A stretch of 51,631 bases of DNA, taken from NCBI GenBank assembly GCA_009885105.1, contig VFLI01000048.1, positions 1 through 51,631 on the forward strand, written 5' to 3'. Below the pieces are notes generated by a model that searched no databases, was not told the origin of the DNA, and saw only the letters and a list, made by a program, of their open reading frames with translations. The DNA is from Spirochaetia bacterium (GTDB lineage Bacteria; Spirochaetota; Leptospiria; Leptospirales; Leptonemataceae). Shown here piece by piece: positions 8,462 through 17,579 of the stretch. The position numbers and the translations under genes are program-made. Positions within the stretch are counted from its first letter, which is position 1. Every line of letters starts with the position of its first letter.

Positions 8462-8531
8462 TCATCATTTTTGTTACTTTCCGTAACCCGTTGCCTCATC
8501 CAGATGTTACCAGAGACTGGAGGCAATCAGG

Positions 8532-9218
8532 ATGTCAAAAAAGAAGAAGCTTAGCAAGAAAACTCGTATAGAATTGATCGATGTACTTCGGCAGAGATAT
8601 TTGACCTCATCAAGAATTGACAAGAGTCGGATACTCGACGAATTTACCAAAATGTCTGGATACCATCGAAAGCATGGGATAAGACTGATGAAAATGTGCG
8701 CAGAAGCATCGTCTGTAACCAGACATATCGGGCGTCGCGTTTATGGCGAGGCTGTGAAGGAAGCTTTGATTGTTGCCTGGGAATCAGCAGATCGAATTTG
8801 CGGAAAACGATTAAGGTCAATCCTTCCGGATCTAACCGATGCTATGGAAAGACACGAGCACATAAATCTTGAAAAGAATGTCCGTCAACTTCTGCTGACA
8901 ATAAGTGCATCGACCATCGATCGCATTCTTGCTCCGATCAAGCGAACTGCAACACCGCAAAAAAAACGGTGAAGTTCGCATAATAAAGTCCATGCAAAGG
9001 TTCGCGTCCGCACCTTTGATGACTGGAAAAATCCTCTCCCCGGATGTCTGGAGATTGATTTCGTTGAACATGGAGGAGGCTCAATGGCGGGGAGATTCAT
9101 CCATTCGCTGGTAGCGACAGACATCTCGTCTGGCTGGATCGAATCAATACCGCTTCTTGCACGAGAACAATCCCTTGTGATCGAGGCTTTAGATCAGCTG
9201 GCTGAGCGTTTTCCGTGA
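8532..9218 (+). pseudogene. Integrase-type (DDE) insertion-sequence transposase, nonsense and 3' truncated
   Basis: The gene begins with a helix-turn-helix region (KKTRIELIDVLRQRY, MSGYHRKHGIRLMK) and the segment AWESADRICGKRL typical of a group of IS transposases annotated as integrase-core proteins. A TGA at 8970-8972 interrupts it after 146 codons. The same frame then continues with VRVRTFDDWKNPLPG, EIDFVEHGGG (first catalytic Asp of the DDE core), ATDISSGWIE and LLAREQSL. It stops at 9216-9218, where the family normally continues to the second catalytic Asp. It is therefore doubly inactive. Confidence 0.8.
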
Positions 9219-9290
9219 GATACGGCCAAAAGTTGTGTATAGCCTTCAAATTTAGAGGATGACAAAAAAAAGCGGCAGATAGTTTTTTCA

Positions 9291-10409
9291 TCAAAGCTGC
9301 GCATTCCGAGCCAGGGAGTAGCTCGTGCTGCGTCCACCTGCGGCGTCCCTGGTGAGAATCCCGCGTAAGATGAGGTCCTCAATATCGCGGGACGCGGTAT
9401 CCTGCGAACACTTGCCAAGCCTGGCCCATTTCGACGATGTTAGTTTGCCTTCAAAACCGTCCATTACTCGGTTGAGAATGTTCCTCTGCCGGTCGTTGAA
9501 CTGTTCGCCATTGTGCAATTCCCAGAAGCGCGCTTTCCTGAGCACGTCAGCAAGAATTTTTTCCGATCCGTCAAAGGCCCGGTCGAGACAGGACAGGAAC
9601 CATGCGAGCCACTCGGTGATGTCCAGATCGTCTTTCTGCGTTGATTCCAGAATATCATAGTAGGCCTTCCTCTCCACGCAAATTTGCGCGGACATACTGT
9701 AGAAACGTTGCGGACTGTTCTCCGATCTGGCAAGCGTCATGTCGGTAATTGCTCGGGCAATCCGTCCGTTTCCATCGTCGAAAGGGTGAACGGTGACGAA
9801 CCATAGATGGGCAATGGCTGCTTTCAACACGTCATCGGTTTGTTCCTTCCCGTTGAACCACGCCAGAAAAGCGCGCATTTCGCGAGGGACGGCGCGAGCC
9901 GGCGAAGCTTCAAAATGAACATGTTCCTTTCCGATGGGACCGGAAACAACCTGCATGGGTCCGTTCTTGTCGTCTCTCCATTTTCCGAGCCGGATTTTAT
10001 GCATCCCGCTTCTTCCGGTAGGAAAGAGAGAGGCCTGCCAGCCTAACAGCCGCTCTTTCGTCAGGGATTTTTTGAAGTTCTGCGTAGCGTCGAGCATCAC
10101 TGCGACGATTCCTTCAACGTGCCGGTCAGCCGGGGTGAGACCGCCCACATCCATGCCGAGCCGCAGCGCAATGGAAGAGCGCACCTGTTCTCTGTTAAGT
10201 TTTTCCCCTTCAATTTCGCTGGATTTCAAGACATCTTCAGTTAGAGTTTGCAGGATGGCTTCCGCGCGTAACTGGAACCCGAGGGCTTCCATATGTCCGA
10301 TGAGACGACCTTGACGGAGACGTACTACGCCCAGCCGGGAAGCCAGCCGCTCCTGATTCCAATGAAAGTCAGGCCAATTCTTTAATTCGTGAATGTATTT
10401 CACTGCCAA
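9291..10409 (-). CDS. Fic-domain protein with DUF4172 and winged-helix domains
   Basis: The 372-residue protein has an N-terminal DUF4172 region (about 1-85), a Fic domain (about 100-270) and a C-terminal winged helix (about 305-365). The Fic core motif HPFDDGNGRIAR (near residue 208) is complete. These residues position ATP and the target for AMP transfer. The motif SSEIEG (about 62-67) matches the S/TxxxE(G/N) inhibitory helix that places Glu into the ATP site, so the enzyme is probably autoinhibited. The winged helix suggests DNA binding and perhaps control of its own promoter, which carries repeated motifs. It has no antitoxin partner gene, as expected for a Fic with built-in inhibition. 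Confidence 0.9.
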   Translation of the reverse strand: MAVKYIHELKNWPDFHWNQERLASRLGVVRLRQGRLIGHMEALGFQLRAEAILQTLTEDVLKSSEIEGEKLNREQVRSSIALRLGMDVGGLTPADRHVEGIVAVMLDATQNFKKSLTKERLLGWQASLFPTGRSGMHKIRLGKWRDDKNGPMQVVSGPIGKEHVHFEASPARAVPREMRAFLAWFNGKEQTDDVLKAAIAHLWFVTVHPFDDGNGRIARAITDMTLARSENSPQRFYSMSAQICVERKAYYDILESTQKDDLDITEWLAWFLSCLDRAFDGSEKILADVLRKARFWELHNGEQFNDRQRNILNRVMDGFEGKLTSSKWARLGKCSQDTASRDIEDLILRGILTRDAAGGRSTSYSLARNAQL

Positions 10410-10414
10410 TAATA

Positions 10415-10513
10415 TCCGCGTTTTATGCGGAGATTATTGATGGCATTCTCCGCACTTAAACAACTATTCACCGCAATATATGCGGAGATTAGTCATGCTA
10501 AACTCCGCATATG
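10415..10513 (-). promoter_or_regulatory. Array of TCTCCGCA motifs upstream of the Fic gene
   Basis: Four copies of the motif TGCGGAGA/TCTCCGCA occur within about 100 bases just before the Fic start: forward at 10426-10433 and 10481-10488, reverse at 10447-10454 and 10503-10509 (the last without one base). The two forward copies continue with TTA. They are also the right arms of short inverted repeats beginning CCGC (10416 and 10471), one of them the perfect dyad CCGCAATATATGCGG (10471-10485). The spacing between similar copies is 55 bases, roughly five helical turns. This looks like a multi-site operator, with the winged helix of the Fic protein as the obvious candidate ligand. Confidence 0.6.
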
Positions 10514-10547
10514 ATTTGTCCAGAGAAATTTTTCAGGGTGTGCGGCG

Positions 10548-10685
10548 CAATTTTAATCCCCCGGCCTTCCAAAGTCTCCCATCCCGCCAGCATCCGGTAC
10601 TATCACTTATGTGCGAGATTACAAGCGTTTTAGGATTGACGGATTTTCTCGGATCTGCCTGGTATTGCAGTATTCTTAAAAACTA
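10548..10685 (+). repeat. Dispersed intergenic repeat, copy C
   Basis: This is the third copy, very close to copy A over its whole length. Its right end AAAAACTA overlaps the stop codon (complement of CTA) of the minus-strand gene at 10683. Read on that strand, copy C follows directly after that gene, just as copy A follows the DUF2283 gene. Confidence 0.8.
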
Positions 10686-11057
10686 AGGCTTCGAATCCCG
10701 CGACACAGGATCAAATCCATGCTCAATCTCCCAGAGATCGGCGCTTCCGTCGCCGTCCGTGTCTGTCTTGCGCGGATCTGTGCCGAGACGCCGTTCGAAC
10801 TCGTCAATAATTCCGTCGCTATCCGTGTCCGCGATGGTGGCCGGGACCGACGCGGCGTTGAAGATCGAACCTGGACGCAGAGCTTCTGTGGATGTCAGTA
10901 AGCGTTCCAGATGCGCGCCGTCCATGCCGGGCGTCAGATTGCGTTCGATCTGAAATAAAAGGCCGGGGTATTTTTCGAAAACGTTATCGCCGAAAGACGG
11001 TGAAGACAGAACGAAGAGTCCCAAAAAAAAACAAATGCTGCGAACTTTCATTTTCAA
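10683..11057 (-). CDS. Small secreted protein with calcium-binding DxDxDG repeats
   Basis: The 124-residue protein has a signal peptide (hydrophobic residues 8-20, probable cleavage after SFG near residue 23). The C-terminal half contains ADTDSDGIIDEFERRLGTDP and TDTDGDGSADLWEIEHGFDP, two thrombospondin type-3 calcium loops. Similar loops occur in the giant protein at 605-4651. The protein may be a small extracellular calcium-binding protein or a fragment of a larger architecture. Its stop codon lies inside repeat copy C, so the 3' end may have been reshaped by the repeat. No other motif is seen. Confidence 0.65.
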   Translation of the reverse strand: MKMKVRSICFFLGLFVLSSPSFGDNVFEKYPGLLFQIERNLTPGMDGAHLERLLTSTEALRPGSIFNAASVPATIADTDSDGIIDEFERRLGTDPRKTDTDGDGSADLWEIEHGFDPVSRDSKP

Positions 11058-11071
11058 CTTTGATCAGCGAA

Positions 11072-12793
11072 TCAGATCAGCGCCTCCAGCGATTCGCTGT
11101 TTTCAAACACGCCGCCCGGGACAGTGGCCCCCATCCGTCCGCGCATGAATATTTCTCCCAGAGCCCGCGCGAAAGTATGCATGGCCAGCTGCGATGTATC
11201 ATTCTTCCCTGTCTCGATATCAAAGGCAGCCTCCGCGATCATTTCGGAAAGCGCAAAAACGCTGTACAGAGCGTCACAGACATTCAGACTGTTCATTTCG
11301 ATCCAGGAATCGCTGCGCTGCATCATCCCGGCAAGATTCTTGCGAAGGGCAGAAAGAAGCGCCGTCGTCTCAGCCAACAAAGGATATTTCGCAGCGGCTG
11401 CTGCATTCTCATCTATGAGAGCATTGTAGTCATCCATTGATTTTTTTCGAAAGGCCGCCTTGATCACATGCTCGCTGATGATGGCATGCGTTCCTTCCCA
11501 GGTCTCGTTGATGATCGAATCGTTGTGAAGCCGCGGCAGAATCGAAAAGTCGTGCAGGATTCCGTTGCCGCCGTGCAGAAGAATCGCTTCGCGGGTAAGC
11601 CAGGTCGCCTGCGAGGAGGCGATATATTTCAGCAGCGGCGTGATGATCTGCTCGCAGGGCCGTTTCCTTTCTTCCAGTATGAAATTGCGGAAGACGCACC
11701 AGGCAATCGCCGTCTGCAGCACATTCATTTCGGCGAGATTTCGCATGACGGCCGGAAATTTTCCGATTTTTCTGCTGTATGCCTCACGCACGCGGCAGTA
11801 GGCCAGAGCCTCTATGTAAGCCCGGCGCGCATTCCCCGCGGCCCCCAGTCCCACATGCACACGAGATGTGCGTATGACAAACTTGATCAGATTCGCCAGA
11901 CCGTGCGCCGGCCGGCCCAGTTCTTCCGCCTCCAGATCCTGGTAGACCGCTTCCGCCGTCACCTTTCCGCGCGATCCGATGATGTCTTTTTTTCTGAGCA
12001 GATAGCAGCCATTGAGCTGCCCGTCAGCTTTGATTCGGGGCACAAGAAACAGGCCGATTGTCGAGGTTCCCTGAATTTTTGCCGTGGTCACCCAGAGATC
12101 GCCGGGGTTCGAGCAGAACCATTTTTCGCCGTTGAGAATCCATTTGCCGTCTGCGCGTTTCTCCGCAACAGTACGATTTGCGCCGACATTGCTGCCGCCG
12201 ACTCTCTCCGTCACATACTGCCCGGCCATGAAATACGATGTGCTTTCTGGTCCGGCCACCAGAGGCAGATATTTCTCTTTCTGTTCCTCCGTGCCCAGAG
12301 CCCGCAAGATTCGAATGAGACCGTCCGTCATTGCCAGAGGACAGGCCACTCCGCCCTCGCCGTTCATGTTGCACAGATATCCCAGCGCATTTCGATGCAG
12401 TTCTGTAAATGGATATTTCCAGTCCGGATGAAAGTCGAGATTCACAATTCCGTACTCGTACGAAATTCGGCGCGATTCCACCTGCTCCTGACAGTATCGA
12501 ATTTCTTCAATACGATTTCCACTGCGATCGTAATTTACAATTTCGCCGTATTTTCCTTCACGGTTGCTTTCATTTGTCAGATCGTTCAGAACTCCGCCAA
12601 CAAGAGCGCCGTAGCCGCGCAGATGATCGATCATGGCCTTTTTGTGCGCCGGTTCGTAATGACCGGCAAGACGATCGACAATCCGATGCAGTATTTTATC
12701 TTCATTATAAAAATTGAGCCCTGATACCCCTGTGTAGCTGCTGATATCGTAGGGCTGGAGTCCGGGATTGTTCTGTGAAACTGCTGAAGTCAT
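11072..12793 (-). CDS. Acyl-CoA dehydrogenase, AidB-like
   Basis: This 573-residue FAD enzyme is longer than the usual 380-residue acyl-CoA dehydrogenases and resembles the AidB/FadE-type group. Visible landmarks are the middle-domain segment FMAGQYVTERVGGSNVG, LNGEKWFCSN (FAD and substrate contacts), RVHVGLGAAGNARRAY, LHGGNGI, and NETWEGTHAI near residue 431 with the Glu used as catalytic base. It probably oxidises an acyl-CoA and passes electrons to ETF, but AidB relatives may instead protect DNA, so the substrate is open. The gene is divergent from ispG across a 143-base gap and lies 14 bases upstream of the small calcium-repeat gene. Confidence 0.85.
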   Translation of the reverse strand: MTSAVSQNNPGLQPYDISSYTGVSGLNFYNEDKILHRIVDRLAGHYEPAHKKAMIDHLRGYGALVGGVLNDLTNESNREGKYGEIVNYDRSGNRIEEIRYCQEQVESRRISYEYGIVNLDFHPDWKYPFTELHRNALGYLCNMNGEGGVACPLAMTDGLIRILRALGTEEQKEKYLPLVAGPESTSYFMAGQYVTERVGGSNVGANRTVAEKRADGKWILNGEKWFCSNPGDLWVTTAKIQGTSTIGLFLVPRIKADGQLNGCYLLRKKDIIGSRGKVTAEAVYQDLEAEELGRPAHGLANLIKFVIRTSRVHVGLGAAGNARRAYIEALAYCRVREAYSRKIGKFPAVMRNLAEMNVLQTAIAWCVFRNFILEERKRPCEQIITPLLKYIASSQATWLTREAILLHGGNGILHDFSILPRLHNDSIINETWEGTHAIISEHVIKAAFRKKSMDDYNALIDENAAAAAKYPLLAETTALLSALRKNLAGMMQRSDSWIEMNSLNVCDALYSVFALSEMIAEAAFDIETGKNDTSQLAMHTFARALGEIFMRGRMGATVPGGVFENSESLEALI

Positions 12794-12936
12794 ATAAACC
12801 GCCTCTATACCAACAATTCAACCGGGAGGAGAAAAATCTATCATTATTGAGCGACATAGCGGATCGGTCCGGCGCCTGCCAGTATTCAGACAAAATTTTA
12901 TGGCCATTGTGATCCCCCTTCCCATTCTTTGACTTC

Positions 12937-14970
12937 ATGGACAGGGCATCTTCATCAGAAGCTGGATTTTGCGTCAGTCCTTTCTTCTATAAAAGAAGAA
13001 ATACCCGCGAAGTCATGGTGGGTCCTGTGGGAATCGGCGGGCGCAATCCAATCCGTATTCAATCCATGATCGTTGCGGACACCATGGACACAATGGCCGC
13101 CGTTGCAGAAACAATTTCTCTGTATCTGGCCGGCTCGGAAATTGTCCGGATCACGACTCCGACGGTAAAAGAAGCGGAGAACCTCAAGAACATAAAGGCG
13201 GAAATACAGAAACGCGGATATGATATACCCATCGTCGCCGACATTCATTTTATGCCCGCTGCGGCCATGGCGGCGGTGGAATACGCGGATAAAGTCCGGA
13301 TCAATCCAGGAAATTTCACCGACAGAAAAAAATTCGTCATAATAGAATACAACGACAGCCAGTACAGCGAAGAACTGGACCGGGTCCACGATGCTTTCAA
13401 ACCCCTTGTGCTTCGCGCGCGAGAACTGGGACGATCCCTGAGAGTTGGCACAAATCACGGTTCGCTTTCAGACAGAATCATGAACCGGTTCGGCGACACG
13501 CCTCAGGGCATGGTCGAATCCGCAATCGAATTTATTAAAATTGCTGAATTGTATAATTTTAATGATATTATAGTTTCCATGAAGGCATCGAACACGCGCA
13601 TAATGGTGCAGGCCTACAGAATGCTGGTAGACAGGTTCAACCGTGAAAAGATGGACTATCCGTTGCATCTTGGAGTCACAGAAGCCGGGAACGGTCAGGA
13701 CGGACGCATCAAATCCGCAGCCGGCATCGGCGCTCTTCTGGAAGACGGCATAGGCGACACGATACGTGTCTCGCTGACTGAAGATTCAATATTTGAAATT
13801 CCCGTCGCAAGAAAGATCGCGGACATTTACAATCTCCGTCAGGATAAAAACATTCAAAATGAAAAACAGTTTGGGACTGTCAAGAAGCTTGAATCGGATT
13901 ATCAGAATCTCGTGAACGGCTTTGCTCCGGTTCGGCGTATTTCGGATGAAATTTCATTCGGCCCGGTCAAGATCGGCGCTTCGCAGATGGTGCGCACAGC
14001 AGTGAGAATTTCGCTTCCGGCCGCGGGCGACACGGACTTAGAAGGTCTGGATCTTTTCATCGGAAAAATTTCAGAAAATAATCTGGAACATCTGGAGTCG
14101 TCTGTTCGGAAGCTACGCTTAAAATATCCAGGCTCTGCTTTCGTCGCGGATCTGGATTATCACAATGCGCCGCTTCTGACGAAAGTAAATCTTCATGCAG
14201 ACGCTGTGCGCATCGAAATTGACGCAGAAGATTTCTCTGAAGATCGTCTGAATGATTTTTTTTCAGCAGCGAAAGGAAAATCCATAATAGCAGCCCTGCG
14301 GGCGGACGGAAACGATGCATACATTATTAATATTATTAATTTAATTGATTTTATTTACAGTGAATACGACCGGCCCGGCATCATATTCTCACTCACGGCC
14401 CGGCCCGGACACACCTTGTTTTCCATCACGTCACACCATCGAATGCTGGCGGCATATCTTCACAGTATAAACAGGTCTGTTCCAGCTTTTATTGAGATTC
14501 ATGACGAGAACATTGACGAAGCGCTTTACAGCGCCTCGATTCATGGCGGCCGCCTGCTGATCGACGGTATCGGTGACGGGATTTTTATCGCCTGCGCTGA
14601 TGACAACGCGAAGGCCAGCCTTCGCCTTCAGCTCGATCTGCTTCAGGCGACGGGCGTCCGAATCAGCAAGGCGGAATTCATCAGCTGTCCCTCATGTGGA
14701 AGAACGCTGTTCGACCTGCAGAGCGTCACGAAAAGTATCAAACAAAAGACCGGGCATTTGAAAGGGGTCAAAATCGCCGTAATGGGATGTATTGTAAATG
14801 GCCCGGGCGAAATGGCCGACGCGGATTTCGGATATGTGGGCGCCGGACCGGATCACATTCATCTGTATCGCGGAAGAGAAATTGTAAAGAAACATGTTCC
14901 ATCAGACAGCGCTGTCGACGAACTGATCGGACTCATCCGCGATGCGGGTCTCTGGGCGGATCCGGTATAA
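12937..14970 (+). CDS. ispG: 4-hydroxy-3-methylbut-2-en-1-yl diphosphate synthase (long form)
   Basis: IspG (GcpE) makes HMBPP in the MEP isoprenoid pathway using a [4Fe-4S] cluster. At 677 residues this is the long form known from Leptospira, Chlamydia, Bacteroidota and plants. A TIM-barrel half (RNPIRIQSM, PIVADIHF, RVGTNHGSLS, LHLGVTEAGNG) is followed by an inserted domain (about 330-560) and the Fe-S half. That half has SCPSCGRT near residue 583 and MGCIVNGPGE near residue 616 supplying the cluster cysteines and Glu. The start is not marked by a strong ribosome binding site, but the next in-frame ATG (13015) would remove the conserved SPFFYKRR segment. The 3' end overlaps the convergent PAP2-like gene by 38 bases. 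Confidence 0.95.
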   Translation: MDRASSSEAGFCVSPFFYKRRNTREVMVGPVGIGGRNPIRIQSMIVADTMDTMAAVAETISLYLAGSEIVRITTPTVKEAENLKNIKAEIQKRGYDIPIVADIHFMPAAAMAAVEYADKVRINPGNFTDRKKFVIIEYNDSQYSEELDRVHDAFKPLVLRARELGRSLRVGTNHGSLSDRIMNRFGDTPQGMVESAIEFIKIAELYNFNDIIVSMKASNTRIMVQAYRMLVDRFNREKMDYPLHLGVTEAGNGQDGRIKSAAGIGALLEDGIGDTIRVSLTEDSIFEIPVARKIADIYNLRQDKNIQNEKQFGTVKKLESDYQNLVNGFAPVRRISDEISFGPVKIGASQMVRTAVRISLPAAGDTDLEGLDLFIGKISENNLEHLESSVRKLRLKYPGSAFVADLDYHNAPLLTKVNLHADAVRIEIDAEDFSEDRLNDFFSAAKGKSIIAALRADGNDAYIINIINLIDFIYSEYDRPGIIFSLTARPGHTLFSITSHHRMLAAYLHSINRSVPAFIEIHDENIDEALYSASIHGGRLLIDGIGDGIFIACADDNAKASLRLQLDLLQATGVRISKAEFISCPSCGRTLFDLQSVTKSIKQKTGHLKGVKIAVMGCIVNGPGEMADADFGYVGAGPDHIHLYRGREIVKKHVPSDSAVDELIGLIRDAGLWADPV

Positions 14971-15706
14971 GCCATTCCCGGCTTTTCAGAAAACTCCGGA
15001 TCGCATAGACAATAAAATAGGCGCCCAGAATATCAATGGAGTAATGTTCGTGCGTGAAAATCAATCCGCATACAGTCACCACATGATAAATCAGAAACAG
15101 CGCAAAAAAAGGATCTTTCTTTTTAACTACCAGCAGAAGAAGAAAAGTTGTGGCCGTGTGGCCGGAAAAAAATAAATCCTGAGTCAGATACGCCGCGGAG
15201 AGCCCGCTCCCTCCATAAAAAACATCGAGCGGAAACCACTGCCGGAGAAGCAGCGGGAAAGAAATATCATGAGCCGTCAGAGAGAGCATCAAACCAGGGG
15301 CGGAGCTTTTCACCGCATGGGGCGGCCCCAGTGAGGTCAGCACGATAAAAATACCTCTTGCAAGGCTGACAACGGCTCCGATGCGCAGATAATTTACACA
15401 GGCCGACCGCCGACGCAGAGCCAGGAGCAAAATAAAGAAAAGCAAGAGCGGAAGCCAGAGAATAGAATTCATCCAGTCGAAATGCCGGTTCGGCACGATC
15501 CATTCGTGTATCAAATCCGGCAGAGCGGGCCCTCGGCGCGTCTCCGCAAAGAGCGCCAGTGTCTGCATAAAAATATATGCCAGATAATGCAGGACCGCCC
15601 AGAACAGAATTTTTCCCGCGCCAGGTTCCAGTAGCGAAGAATTGTCAGTTTGCCGGCTGTGGTTTTTCAATATAGTCAAAGTACCATGAAGATTTATTGC
15701 CGCCAA
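14933..15706 (-). CDS. PAP2/sphingomyelin-synthase-like membrane phosphatase
   Basis: The 257-residue protein has about six membrane helices and the PAP2_C motifs DLFFSGHTATT (near residue 180) and HEHYSIDILGAYF (near 225). In sphingomyelin synthase and lipid phosphate phosphatases, the two His and the Asp form the catalytic triad that transfers or removes a phospho-head group. It probably acts on a lipid phosphate in the inner membrane, and the substrate cannot be told. The annotated ATG overlaps the upstream M23 peptidase gene by 62 bases, and the first ~25 residues are not conserved-looking, so a later non-ATG start is possible. It ends 38 bases inside the end of ispG. Confidence 0.8.
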   Translation of the reverse strand: MAAINLHGTLTILKNHSRQTDNSSLLEPGAGKILFWAVLHYLAYIFMQTLALFAETRRGPALPDLIHEWIVPNRHFDWMNSILWLPLLLFFILLLALRRRSACVNYLRIGAVVSLARGIFIVLTSLGPPHAVKSSAPGLMLSLTAHDISFPLLLRQWFPLDVFYGGSGLSAAYLTQDLFFSGHTATTFLLLLVVKKKDPFFALFLIYHVVTVCGLIFTHEHYSIDILGAYFIVYAIRSFLKSREWLIPDPPRDPHRG

Positions 15707-17579
15707 AATCCGCCGCCTGAAACGAAAGCACGGCCCCGTGAAGGCCTATCAGACTGTTAGGAATCGTTATACTCAGAGCCGCACGATCTTCGATCCACTC
15801 ATGCTCGGCGCCCAGGCCGTTAATAAGAACGATAAACTTTTCCCGGTCAATTCCCATTCCTCTGTCCTGAACAACATATTCACGGCTGTATTCCAGACGA
15901 TCTGCATGATCCTGCCAGAGAAGAGATCTGCTTATGCGCGGAGGAGATTCATCGATCAACTGCGCAACAACGCCCATGCTGCGAAAAGGAAATCTGTACA
16001 GTATCTTTCCTGATGTTCGCAGGCCGCGAGCCAGGATTCTCCATCGCTTTGCTGTTGGATTGAATACATACAGAGCCGTTCTTTCATCGCCGGTGTCCGG
16101 GAATTCCGCCGCCGCATCCGCGCCTGTTCGATAGTACAGGTCATGTGTGTCAACAAGAAAGGCCGGTCCCCCGCTTCTGTAATTCCAGGCAGCCGCCGCA
16201 TTTCCGGTCGTGTTCTCGGCAGGCATCTCTGATGGTTCGAGATTTCTTATACGAATTTCGCCGGGAGTGATTACGCTGCCTGGATGAAACTGCAGAGAAA
16301 GCGATGCATTCTGGTTTCTCCTGTGAAGCGACGCACTGGAGGCCGGTAGTATCCGCGTGTAAGGAATATCGCCGGCGGCAGTATGCGCTCCGTCACCGGC
16401 TGCCGCCCGATCGGACAGCGATGCAGAAAAATTCAGAATAGAACTGTTCCCCCCGGAATCTTTCACAGTGATCCGGAAAACAAAGGGCGCTTTTTGAGCG
16501 CTCTCACTGCCGCCGCTCCTGGAGCCCAGCATCCCGCGTGAAAATATTCCGCCGCCAGTCAGTGCATCATGAAGATGATACACATATTCGGTGCCCACAA
16601 TCGTCCGGCCAGTGTGGTAGGACCGGGCCGCATCGGAAAACTGAAGCATGGGGATGCGGCTGAAGTCTCTGTGAAAACTCAATGCATCGCCCGCCTCTAT
16701 ATCCAGAGAATAAATACCATTCTTATTTCTGGCCGACATCGTATCGTACAACCCGATATAAAAACGCAGAGACCGCATATCTGGAGAAACGAGAACAGGA
16801 CGATCCGGCTCGAGCCGGTAAATCTCTTTCTGCGGACCGCCCGTGATTTCGCCTTTTTCCAGAACACAGGGATAGACGTAGACTTCATCGCCTGATTCAA
16901 GATACAGATTGAGAATTTTCGGCGACGTTCGATCCGAGATAGCCAGACCCGGTACTGAAAGCGGATTGATGTACTCCGTCTGACTGCGGATTTCAAAATG
17001 CAGATGCGGCGCTCCGATTCCGCTCTCGCCGCTTCGAGCCAGAGATTCCCCTCTTCTATAATGAAACCAGGGGGGAATCGTGAACACCGATGTCTGCTCC
17101 GTTCTCAGCAGTTCCACTGCCCGCCGGAAAGCTTCCAGACCGGCGTTTTTTCCGGTAAAATCCTGCAAATGCGCCAGTGTAAAAATTTCACCGCGCGATG
17201 ATCGCAGAAAAAGAGCGTTGCCGTACCCCGTTGCAGACATGTGGACGATTTCGATCGTAGATTCATAAGGAGCGACTACGGGAAGACCCGTGCGATTGTA
17301 AGTCTTATAATCAAGCCCTGGATGATACCGGCCGTAATTTCTGTATTCGCCGAAGCTTCCCGAAATTTCAGCCGGCGAAATGGGATGGACCATCTCATCG
17401 GCTGCTGATTTCTCCTGCTCCGTCTGCGAGAAGACAGAGATATGCAAAAGGATAAATAGAATTGCAGCCGGCAGAAGGCCGGCGCGAAGCCTACTGCAAA
17501 TTGAGATAAGAACAGAGTTCCTCGAGCCCTCTGTGGAATCGACTTTCTGGATTGAACGGATCAAGCACCCACCTGCCAT
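15645..17579 (-). CDS. M23 family metallopeptidase-like envelope protein
   Basis: The 644-residue protein has an N-terminal hydrophobic export segment (about 33-50) and an M23/LytM domain (about 65-210). Metal ligands appear as HPGLD (His and Asp near 85-89) and APHLHFEIR (HxH near 192), with AHLQD between them. About 400 further residues of beta-rich sequence (PKD/Ig-like, 220-640) are probably a binding region. It should act on peptidoglycan cross-links in the periplasm. The reading frame begins 89 bases inside the preceding gene and the signal helix starts late, so the true start may be downstream of 17579. It sits between the CBM48 gene and the PAP2 gene in one transcription direction. 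Confidence 0.85.
   Translation of the reverse strand: MAGGCLIRSIQKVDSTEGSRNSVLISICSRLRAGLLPAAILFILLHISVFSQTEQEKSAADEMVHPISPAEISGSFGEYRNYGRYHPGLDYKTYNRTGLPVVAPYESTIEIVHMSATGYGNALFLRSSRGEIFTLAHLQDFTGKNAGLEAFRRAVELLRTEQTSVFTIPPWFHYRRGESLARSGESGIGAPHLHFEIRSQTEYINPLSVPGLAISDRTSPKILNLYLESGDEVYVYPCVLEKGEITGGPQKEIYRLEPDRPVLVSPDMRSLRFYIGLYDTMSARNKNGIYSLDIEAGDALSFHRDFSRIPMLQFSDAARSYHTGRTIVGTEYVYHLHDALTGGGIFSRGMLGSRSGGSESAQKAPFVFRITVKDSGGNSSILNFSASLSDRAAAGDGAHTAAGDIPYTRILPASSASLHRRNQNASLSLQFHPGSVITPGEIRIRNLEPSEMPAENTTGNAAAAWNYRSGGPAFLVDTHDLYYRTGADAAAEFPDTGDERTALYVFNPTAKRWRILARGLRTSGKILYRFPFRSMGVVAQLIDESPPRISRSLLWQDHADRLEYSREYVVQDRGMGIDREKFIVLINGLGAEHEWIEDRAALSITIPNSLIGLHGAVLSFQAADFGGNKSSWYFDYIEKPQPAN

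Noticed and set aside
8970..8972. In-frame TGA in the IS transposase as a selenocysteine or read-through codon
   Set aside because: There is no hairpin after it that looks like a SECIS element. The family has no such codon here, and the gene is also truncated at its 3' end, so decay is simpler.
11468..12724. Plus-strand open frame of 418 codons
   Set aside because: It lies entirely opposite the acyl-CoA dehydrogenase gene, has no recognisable domain and is explained as the complementary shadow of that gene.
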